Positions 1 to 6,369 of a stretch of 64,000 nt of DNA are shown here, piece after piece. How positions within the stretch are numbered: position 1 is the first letter of the stretch; each line of letters begins with the position of its first letter. The notes below the pieces were generated by a model that saw only the letters and a list, made by a program, of their open reading frames with translations, was not told the origin of the DNA and made no database searches. The translations under genes and the position numbers were made by a program. Source of the stretch: CAZAFL01 sp964484465 (lineage in GTDB: Bacteria; Bacteroidota; Ignavibacteria; UBA10030; SZUA-254); NCBI GenBank assembly GCA_964484465.1, contig CAZAFL010000004.1, positions 1-64,000 of the forward strand, read 5' to 3'.

Positions 1-120
1 CGTCTGGATTCCAGCTTTCGCTGGAATGACAGGTAAATAGAACGTGTCATTCCGTACTTGATACGGAATCCAGAAGTCGCTTCGTCTGGATTCCCGCTTT
101 CGCGGGAATGACAAATTGAA
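1..120. repeat. REP-like palindromic repeats, left group
   Basis: Three palindromic units stand side by side. At 8-27 ATTCCAGC and GCTGGAAT flank a TTTC loop. At 46-73 the arms ATTCCG and CGGAAT surround TACTTGATA. At 86-112 there is a CCCGC/GCGGG version. The same two unit types recur at 558-802, on the other side of the GIY-YIG gene. They resemble BIME/REP-type intergenic palindromes. The group is cut by the window start, so its true extent is unknown. Confidence 0.85.
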
Positions 121-121
121 T

Positions 122-415
122 TTATAACCATTCGTTGTACAAATCCTTCCACTCAGGGTTAACACTTTCAATTAATTCAATCTTCCAGGCACGGTGCCAC
201 CACTTTAGTTGTTTTTCGCGCTCAATGGCTGACCGAATGTCTACAGTTGATTCATAATACACAAGCATATGAATATGGTATTTTTTTGTGAACCCCTCCA
301 ACAGATTATGTTTATGTTCGTAGACACGCCGCATAAGGTCATTTGTAACTCCGATGTATAGTGTTCCGTTTCGCTTGCTTGCCATAATATAAACGTAATA
401 AAATTTTCCTCCCAT
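122..415 (-). CDS. GIY-YIG nuclease family protein
   Basis: Small stand-alone GIY-YIG domain protein of about 97 residues. The N-terminal strands read YYVYIM and LYIGVTND, followed by a conserved Arg in LMRRVYEH and a Glu in the AIEREKQLK helix, the expected catalytic arrangement. Single-domain members of this family (YhbQ/UPF0213-like) are predicted DNA endonucleases of uncertain role. I chose the ATG at 415 because GGGAGGAG lies six or so bases upstream; the longer reading frame runs into the repeat and the N gap and translates repeat sequence only. It is embedded between two groups of the same palindromic repeat, which raises the possibility that nuclease and repeat are functionally linked (inference). 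Confidence 0.85.
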   Translation of the reverse strand: MGGKFYYVYIMASKRNGTLYIGVTNDLMRRVYEHKHNLLEGFTKKYHIHMLVYYESTVDIRSAIEREKQLKWWHRAWKIELIESVNPEWKDLYNEWL

Positions 416-457
416 AAACTCCTCCCAAAGTTGGTGTGTTGCCGGTGTCTGGATTCC

Positions 458-557
458 NNNNNNNNNNNNNNNNNNNNNNNNNNNNNNNNNNNNNNNNNNN
501 NNNNNNNNNNNNNNNNNNNNNNNNNNNNNNNNNNNNNNNNNNNNNNNNNNNNNNNNN
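458..557. other. assembly gap (100 N)
   Basis: A run of exactly 100 N, the conventional placeholder for a scaffold join of unknown length. It lies inside the 76-bp-period repeat array, so repeat collapse is the likely cause and the number of repeat copies is unknown. Confidence 0.98.
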
Positions 558-804
558 AGCTTGCGCTGGAATGACAGGTTGAATGTCATTCCGCACTTGA
601 TGCGGAATCCAGTGGTTGCTTGGTCTGGATTCCAGCTTGCGCTGGAATGACAGGTTGAATGTCATTCCGCACTTGATGCGGAATCCAGAGGTTGCCCCGT
701 CTCGATTCCAGCTTACGCTGGAATGACAGGTTGAATGTCATTCCGCACTCGATGCGGAATCCAGACATTGCCTGGTCTGGATTCTTGCTTTCGCAAGAAT
801 GACA
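558..804. repeat. 76-bp-period array of paired palindromes
   Basis: The motif TCTGGATTCCAGC and its variants start at 624, 700 and 776, giving a 76-base period; an earlier copy would fall in the N gap at about 548. Each period holds two palindromes: ATTCCAGC-TTGC-GCTGGAAT and ATTCCGC-ACTTGAT-GCGGAAT, joined by GACAGGTTGAAT. The last copy has drifted but kept its pairing (ATTCTTGC with GCAAGAAT), so the hairpin rather than the sequence seems conserved. It lies downstream of the GT4 gene at 822 and could affect transcript ends, though no U-tract follows. Confidence 0.85.
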
Positions 805-821
805 AGTACAGAAAGGACTGG

Positions 822-2015
822 TTACTTCGTCAGGACTTCCTCATAGACTTCTTCCATGGTCCTCGCGTACCGCTCGAGTGTAAACTCGGTTTCAACTTTT
901 GCCCGGGCATATTCCGTCATTTCCGGAAGACGGTAGGGGGCTTTCAAACACTTCAGGATCGCAGACTGCAACGCCGCGGCATTCCCGGTCGCAAACAAAA
1001 AACCGTCCTTTCCATCTTCAATGATCTCCAGCGGTCCGCCCGAATCGGACGCGACAACGGGAATGCCGCTCGCCATCGCTTCAAGCAGCACCAGCCCGAA
1101 TGGTTCATGGTCCGACGGACAGACAAAGATATCGAATCCCGACATAACTTCCGGTATATCGTCACGGTGCTTCCAGAATTGCACTTTACCATTGAGCCCG
1201 TACGCCTCGACCCGGCGCAATACTTTTTTGTGATAACGAAGCACGGCCGGCGCTACTTCCTTTGTGATCGCATCCCCTACGATAAGGAACAACAGGTCGT
1301 CGCGCTCCTTCAGAAGGTGTTTTGCAGCCTCGATGAACGTAAGATGCCCCTTCCACACATCGAACCTTCCCACGAACCCGATGATGTTCTTACCCTCCGG
1401 TATTCCGACTGTGGATAAGAACTGGCGTCTCTCCTTTAATGACCGGGGATAGAATTTTTCGGTGTCGACTGCCCAATACACAAGTTTCGATTTCTTTCTG
1501 AATCCGATCGTTTTGCTTAGAAGGTCATCGAGAATCCATTGTGAAAGGGAAACGATGCGGCGTATGCCGAAGAGCAAAAAGAAATTCAGGAGCATCGCGC
1601 GCTGGAGACGGTAACGAAAAATCACGCTGAACACGACCGGCGTCCGCATACTCACCAGTGAAGGAAACAACAGCATCAGCGAAAGCACATCACTGCACTG
1701 GATAATATCGACCGGATGTGCTTTCAGATATTCTTTGATGGTAAATGATGCCCTGAGGTTTTTCCAGATTGCCAGCGGATGAAGAAGTTTCAGAATCGGG
1801 ACAACCACGTACGGCATCATGACGACTTCCACGCCGGACTCCTCGGCCTTGTCAACAAACGGTCCCCGCTTGTTGAACATGACGATGGGTTGAAAACGGG
1901 AACGGTCGAGATTTCTGACAAGGTCGTAGATGCCGTACTCCCCGCCGCCGAGCCATGTAAAAAGCTGGAAATACAGGATTCTCTTTTTTTCATATGTCGC
2001 AGGTTTTTCACCCAT
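822..2015 (-). CDS. GT4-family glycosyltransferase
   Basis: About 397 residues with the two-Rossmann-fold GT-B layout of family 4 transferases. The N-terminal half carries the glycine-rich acceptor loop (TWLGGGEYGIYDL). The C-terminal half has GFVGRFDVWKGH and the nucleotide-sugar signature HEPFGLVLLEAMASGIPVV with the E-x7-E pair. It probably adds a sugar to a lipid-linked or surface glycan at the cytoplasmic membrane; donor and acceptor cannot be read from sequence. The frame also opens at a TTG at 2024, but the ATG at 2015 is the ordinary choice; neither has a strong ribosome binding site. It appears to be a single-gene unit, with a promoter candidate at 2116-2144. Confidence 0.88.
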   Translation of the reverse strand: MGEKPATYEKKRILYFQLFTWLGGGEYGIYDLVRNLDRSRFQPIVMFNKRGPFVDKAEESGVEVVMMPYVVVPILKLLHPLAIWKNLRASFTIKEYLKAHPVDIIQCSDVLSLMLLFPSLVSMRTPVVFSVIFRYRLQRAMLLNFFLLFGIRRIVSLSQWILDDLLSKTIGFRKKSKLVYWAVDTEKFYPRSLKERRQFLSTVGIPEGKNIIGFVGRFDVWKGHLTFIEAAKHLLKERDDLLFLIVGDAITKEVAPAVLRYHKKVLRRVEAYGLNGKVQFWKHRDDIPEVMSGFDIFVCPSDHEPFGLVLLEAMASGIPVVASDSGGPLEIIEDGKDGFLFATGNAAALQSAILKCLKAPYRLPEMTEYARAKVETEFTLERYARTMEEVYEEVLTK

Positions 2016-2115
2016 GTCATCCAAAAGCGTCTGATTGCGGTAATGCTGTAGGGGCTGGTTACGTCGCGTGACAACCTTGCCAAACGCAGTAATCGAGAAG
2101 AAAATTTAATGGAAT

Positions 2116-2144
2116 AATGTAAGAATTTATAGGGTATTAATCAA
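2116..2144 (-). promoter_or_regulatory. sigma70-type promoter for the GT4 gene
   Basis: On the minus strand TTGATT (2139-2144) and TACATT (2116-2121) are separated by 17 bases. The leader to the start codon would be about 95 bases. Confidence 0.45.
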
Positions 2145-2183
2145 AAAGAGAAGGCCGGAGATGCTGGCCCATTTTGCTCAGAA

Positions 2184-2208
2184 CACCCTTCGACTAGCGC
2201 TCAGGGTG
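2184..2208. repeat. short dispersed hairpin CACCCT/AGGGTG
   Basis: CACCCT (2184-2189) pairs with AGGGTG (2203-2208) around TCGACTAGCGCTC. It resembles short intergenic palindromes found in many draft genomes; only one copy is in the window. Confidence 0.5.
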
Positions 2209-2269
2209 ACGGGTTTTCCAATGTTCTCGGGCATAGGAATTCAAAGTGAGCCAGTACCAGGCCGGACGT

Positions 2270-2392
2270 GTCATTGCGAGAAATGGCGCCGGAGGTGCCA
2301 TGACGAAGTCTGCCCGTCCGGCAGGCGGGCAATCTAATCGCAGCTCTGTTGCTATGTTTAGATTGCTTCGGGACTTCGTCCCTCGCAATGAC
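2270..2392. repeat. MITE-like nested inverted repeat
   Basis: A 123-base element with three nested arm pairs in symmetric order: GTCATTGCGAG (2270-2280) with CTCGCAATGAC (2382-2392), GACGAAGTC (2302-2310) with GACTTCGTC (2372-2380), and GCAATCTAA (2329-2337) with TTAGATTGC (2358-2366). It would extrude as one long cruciform. No transposase is encoded, and I see no clear target-site duplication. It occupies much of the 467-base gap between 2015 and 2483, which otherwise holds only the promoter and the short hairpin listed here. Confidence 0.7.
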
Positions 2393-2482
2393 TCCATGGG
2401 CACGCTGGTGAAACTTGGATTGAAAGGCGTAAGTGGAATATGTAACAAGTTTCTCTTATCTTGAAAATATCAAACATGCAAG

Positions 2483-4504
2483 TTGTTTCCCGAAATCAGA
2501 TCAAAAAATAAACCTTCTATCCCCGCGGTATTTCACGCTATGTCCCGCACATCGTTCGTTCTCCTGAGCATCTGTTTTCTTATCATACTCGCGCACGTAT
2601 GGGGAGCCATTGTTCCATCTCACTGGAACTGGGGCGTTCACGAGTTTGCATTTTATAACATTGTTGTGTCGGTTGTTGCATTGGCGGCCGCAGGTATGCT
2701 CTTCTTTCCTGCAGGTCGGAAGAAAACAGAGGAACTTTTTGAGCGGTTTGTCGGAAAATTTTCATCGCTCAAATTGCCTGTCGTTCTCATCATTCTCTCC
2801 TGCTCGCTGCTGGGGCTGGCATTGATATTCCGGGCGAAGCTTCACCTGCTCGGTGATGGCGCGATATTGCTGAGGATTATTTCAGGGCTGAATCTCATAG
2901 ACGAAACACCACCCGCGTTCGACCACCAGCCGCTGGTAGAGAAGATCTTCCGGCTAATCAAAGGCTTTGCGCAGGCGGGAATCTTTCAAAACACTGAAAC
3001 AACATTTCTGATAGTCGATATCGTCATGGGGGTTGTGTTTGTCGTCATCGTAACGCTGTTTATGCGAACGTTAAAATTATCGATGGCTGACAAAACATTA
3101 TTAGGTTGTTTTATCTTTTTCTGCTGCGGGAGCCAGTTCTTTCTTGGATATGTAGAGCTCTATGTCTTTCTGTATACTCTCACCGCCTGTTTTGTCATCA
3201 CGGGTTGGCTTGCACTGGAACAGAGGCTCAATGTTATTGTCCCGGTTGTCTGTTACTTCATTATGCTCGGTCTGCATTTCGGCAGCCTGGCATTCGGTCC
3301 CGGTGCTCTTCTCCTCCTTTACTTTGTATGGAGAGAACGCAAACGTGAAGCATTGATCATCGCAGGTGCAGGCATTGCAGCAATTATCCTTGTCGTTCTT
3401 TTCAAACATATCCAACCCGCGTCGATTATTGAGCGGTTTTCCGAAGAACGTACTGCCAACGTACTTCCGCTTTTTTCGACCGATGACAATTTTATCAACC
3501 CATTAATTTCCTGGCGACATCTGCTCGACTGGCTCAATGCAAACCTTCTCATCGTACCGTTCGGCATTGCCGTCTCGGTTACTCTCCTGATTTCACTGCG
3601 AAAGCAGTTCCGCTGGAACAACCCGGTTCTCCTGTTTCTTGCTACAACGGCACTGTGCGGACTTGCATTCACCTATGCTATCAGCAGCGGACTCGGGATG
3701 GCACGCGACTGGGATTTCCTTGCCAGCTTTTTTCTGCCGGTAGCGTTCCTCAATATCTATCTCTTCAGATTCTATCTTCAATCAAAAGAAGAGGCGCCTA
3801 TTGTCGTTGCCATCGTCGCACTTGCGTTCCTCCACTGGATCGCATGGGTCGGAATCAACGCAAGCGAGGAGCGGCATCTCGCGCGCGCCAAACTTCTCAA
3901 CAACCCCCGACTTCTCGGATACGTCGCGCAACTGAATTACCTCGAAACAATGGGTGCGTTTTACTATGCAAGAAAAGATTTCCCGGATGCGCAACCATAT
4001 TTCGACCGTTATCTTCAGGTCGACTCGTTCAATGTGCGCATCCTGGCAAACGTATCGGATCTGTACCGAAAAATGGGAGACGATGAGAAATCATTTCATT
4101 TTCTTCGTCGCGCTGCGGAGCTTCATAGCCCGAACGCTTCGGTATACATGGATCTCGGCGTAGCGTATGCCGCACGCGGAGACACCGCGTCGGCAATTTC
4201 ACTGAACGAAAAAGCGGTCGAGATAGATTCGCTCCATGCGAAGGCACACGCGAATCTCGGCATGCTGTACTTCCAGAAAAAAAATTACTCGGCCGCGATC
4301 GAACATTATGTTAAGGCAATCGATCTGGGACTGGAGCAGCCGTTATTTTACCGCGACGCCGCAACTTCCTTCTTCTTCCTGGAACAGTATGATAACGCGG
4401 TAAAATATTTCGACGCGTATCTGGCGCTGGAGCCTGACGATGTAACAACAAGGAAAGTGCGGGATGAAATCAACACCCTCCTCAGCCAGGGAAAAAAGAA
4501 TTAA
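2483..4504 (+). CDS. multi-pass membrane protein with C-terminal TPR repeats
   Basis: About 673 residues. Roughly the first 460 residues hold some ten hydrophobic segments; the rest, from about 485, is soluble and made of tetratricopeptide repeats (for example AHANLGMLYFQKKNYSAAIEHYVKAIDL). This layout is seen in membrane glycosyltransferase-like proteins whose TPRs act as a protein-binding tail. No catalytic motif is certain, so the function stays open. The frame opens with a TTG at 2483; an in-frame ATG at 2540 (residue 20, MSRTSFVLL) just before the first membrane segment is an alternative, and neither has a clear Shine-Dalgarno. The next membrane gene starts 8 bases downstream, so the two are probably cotranscribed. 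Confidence 0.75.
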   Translation: MFPEIRSKNKPSIPAVFHAMSRTSFVLLSICFLIILAHVWGAIVPSHWNWGVHEFAFYNIVVSVVALAAAGMLFFPAGRKKTEELFERFVGKFSSLKLPVVLIILSCSLLGLALIFRAKLHLLGDGAILLRIISGLNLIDETPPAFDHQPLVEKIFRLIKGFAQAGIFQNTETTFLIVDIVMGVVFVVIVTLFMRTLKLSMADKTLLGCFIFFCCGSQFFLGYVELYVFLYTLTACFVITGWLALEQRLNVIVPVVCYFIMLGLHFGSLAFGPGALLLLYFVWRERKREALIIAGAGIAAIILVVLFKHIQPASIIERFSEERTANVLPLFSTDDNFINPLISWRHLLDWLNANLLIVPFGIAVSVTLLISLRKQFRWNNPVLLFLATTALCGLAFTYAISSGLGMARDWDFLASFFLPVAFLNIYLFRFYLQSKEEAPIVVAIVALAFLHWIAWVGINASEERHLARAKLLNNPRLLGYVAQLNYLETMGAFYYARKDFPDAQPYFDRYLQVDSFNVRILANVSDLYRKMGDDEKSFHFLRRAAELHSPNASVYMDLGVAYAARGDTASAISLNEKAVEIDSLHAKAHANLGMLYFQKKNYSAAIEHYVKAIDLGLEQPLFYRDAATSFFFLEQYDNAVKYFDAYLALEPDDVTTRKVRDEINTLLSQGKKN

Positions 4505-4512
4505 TCCCCACA

Positions 4513-6054
4513 GTGCCTGCAATTAATAAATCGTTCCCGATAATATATCTCATACTTCTGTCGATAGCGGGAGCAGCAGCCATCATCGCCGCGACCCCCT
4601 ACGGCATCGGGATTTACCCGGATTCTGCGATGTACCTGCTCACAGCGCGGAACCTGCTCCAGGGACATGGCTGGACAATTGACGGAATCGCGGTAACAAT
4701 TTTTCCCCCGTTGTATCCTGCCCTGCTCGCTTTGAGCGGTTTTTTTCATAGCGACCCTGTCGATGGATCCCGCTGGATTCAGTCAGTTCTCTGGGCGTGG
4801 AATATTTTCTGGACGGGAATCATAACCTTCAAATTGACCGGGAAATCTCTTGCAGCTTCATTGTTTGCAGCAATTGCGATGCTCGGAGCAGTTGACATGA
4901 TTGCATATCATTCCATCGCTCTTTCGGACGGGCTCTTCCTTTTTTTTACTCTCCCTGCCCTTTTTGCTTTATGCACATACCTCCGTGAAGGGAGAAATTT
5001 ATATTTATTTATTTCTGCTCTCCTTTTTGCGCTGGGTTCACTTACACGGTACGTCGGTTTCGCCTGGGTCGTCGGGGGAACACTCGGCATTCTGCTCTTC
5101 GACCGCTTGGAAAGAAAATTAAAAGACTCACTGCTGTTTGTCGGGATAAGCTGTCTGCCGGGTATTATCTGGGCAATAAGAAATATCAGTTACGAAACGA
5201 TGATGGGCAGGGGCTTCGACATTCATCCTTTTTGGGGGAAGGCTGAAGCCGCGAGTTTGCTCCACACAATCAACGCGTGGTTCTTTCAATGGAGCGTGTC
5301 CGATTCGTTTTGGATGTGGTTCTTCCCTCTTGCGCTCGCGGCATTAATAATTTTTTGGCGGAAGAAGCAAAAGGAGGAGGAACTGCCTGAAATTTCAAGT
5401 GCATTGAATCTGTTCTTTGTGTTTGTTGTATCATATATCCTGACATTGATCCTTTCTGCTGCATTTATTCAGGCAGATCTGTTCCGCGACAGTACGCGGC
5501 TCATGATGCCGCTTCATGCGATTGGCATTATCATCATTTCGATTGCAGGACATGCCCGGCTTAAAAAATTTACTCCAACGATTTCACGAATAGTAACCGG
5601 GCGGGTATTATTCTACGGGTTCATTTTTTTTATCGCTGTAACCGGAGCGCACTATGTTCTACACCTGAGCGCCGACGGTCAGGGCTACGCAAGCTCAAGA
5701 TACCATGAGTCAGTACTGATGAAGAAGATAGCTGCCGTCCCTCATGATATCACTATCTATTCAAACCTCGACCTGCCGGTCGCGTTGTACACGGGGAAAA
5801 TGCTGATGTCGATTCCCGAAAAAATCGACAATACAACACAGCGCGCAAACAAGCAATATGATACGCTCATGAAAAGCATGGCATGCGACATCAGAGATAG
5901 CTCCGCATTACTGGTCTATTTCAGCAGAAGGAGTGATGCCTTAGTATACCCGACGCTCGAAGAGATTCAGGCATATGTTCCACTCCATTGCATCGATGAT
6001 GAAGCGGACGGAGGGATGTATGAGGCGATTCCTGATACTTCTAAGGAAGAGTAA
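4513..6054 (+). CDS. GT39/ArnT-like membrane glycosyltransferase
   Basis: About 513 residues with around eleven hydrophobic segments. Near the N terminus, after the first membrane segment, IYPDSAMYLLTARNLLQGHGW places an acidic residue in the first periplasmic loop, as in GT-C transferases of the PMT/ArnT family (PF13231-like), which move a sugar from a polyprenyl-phosphate carrier onto a protein or lipid outside the membrane. A PPLYPALLAL segment follows, as in that family. The start is a GTG at 4513, 8 bases after the preceding stop, suggesting translational coupling. A polyprenyl-phosphate sugar donor could come from the DPM1-like gene at 62290 (inference). Confidence 0.75.
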   Translation: MPAINKSFPIIYLILLSIAGAAAIIAATPYGIGIYPDSAMYLLTARNLLQGHGWTIDGIAVTIFPPLYPALLALSGFFHSDPVDGSRWIQSVLWAWNIFWTGIITFKLTGKSLAASLFAAIAMLGAVDMIAYHSIALSDGLFLFFTLPALFALCTYLREGRNLYLFISALLFALGSLTRYVGFAWVVGGTLGILLFDRLERKLKDSLLFVGISCLPGIIWAIRNISYETMMGRGFDIHPFWGKAEAASLLHTINAWFFQWSVSDSFWMWFFPLALAALIIFWRKKQKEEELPEISSALNLFFVFVVSYILTLILSAAFIQADLFRDSTRLMMPLHAIGIIIISIAGHARLKKFTPTISRIVTGRVLFYGFIFFIAVTGAHYVLHLSADGQGYASSRYHESVLMKKIAAVPHDITIYSNLDLPVALYTGKMLMSIPEKIDNTTQRANKQYDTLMKSMACDIRDSSALLVYFSRRSDALVYPTLEEIQAYVPLHCIDDEADGGMYEAIPDTSKEE

Positions 6055-6095
6055 ATCTCTATTCTTCTTCCTCCCGTTATCTGTAACTTTTCCTG

Positions 6096-6169
6096 TGGGC
6101 CCTGTAGGGCTCGAACCTACGACCCGCAGATTATGAGTCTGCTGCTCTAACCAACTGAGCTAAGGGCCC
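6096..6169 (-). tRNA. tRNA with CAT anticodon, probably tRNA-Ile2
   Basis: A full cloverleaf: acceptor GGGCCCT pairs with AGGGCCC, the D-arm contains AGCTCAGTTGGTTAGAGC, the anticodon stem GCAGA/TCTGC encloses CTCATAA, and the T-arm is GTAGG-TTCGAGC-CCTAC, with discriminator A. CCA is not encoded (CAG follows). A CAT anticodon fits elongator Met or the minor tRNA-Ile whose C34 is turned into lysidine by TilS. The C4-G69 and C5-G68 pairs and the TTAGCTCAGTTGGTTAGAGCAG start resemble known tRNA-Ile2 genes more than tRNA-Met, so I favour Ile2. Confidence 0.93.
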
Positions 6170-6320
6170 GATTTCAAAACTGTTCGTGTTGCAAGTCGAT
6201 TCTCGGGTGAAATACATGTTACCGATAATTCCAACCAACCGACATCTGCGAACGCTCCAATTTAAAGAAAAAGCATAAGACTTTCAAGACACTCCGCACA
6301 GAGTTCAGCATCAGAACAAA

Positions 6321-6349
6321 TTGACAGTGACTCTGTAAATTGGTACAAT
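6321..6349 (+). promoter_or_regulatory. consensus sigma70-type promoter for the sensor kinase
   Basis: TTGACA (6321-6326), a 17-base spacer and TACAAT (6344-6349) form a nearly perfect promoter. The start codon at 6370 would lie only about 14 bases after the expected transcription start, leaving a very short leader with no Shine-Dalgarno. Confidence 0.75.
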
Positions 6350-6369
6350 AGCAAATCGAATCCCTGACT

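Noticed and set aside
416..768. Open frames inside the repeats (products with FQRKLESR and VIPAQAG)
   Set aside because: They are translations of the palindromic repeat and of N runs, with no ribosome site and no protein-like composition.
558..804. Periodic repeats as a CRISPR array
   Set aside because: The whole 76-base unit repeats, including the stretches that should be unique spacers; there are no cas genes in the window.
735..1418. 227-residue plus-strand frame
   Set aside because: Antisense to the GT4 gene, low-complexity and Arg-rich, no recognisable domain; a shadow of the real gene.
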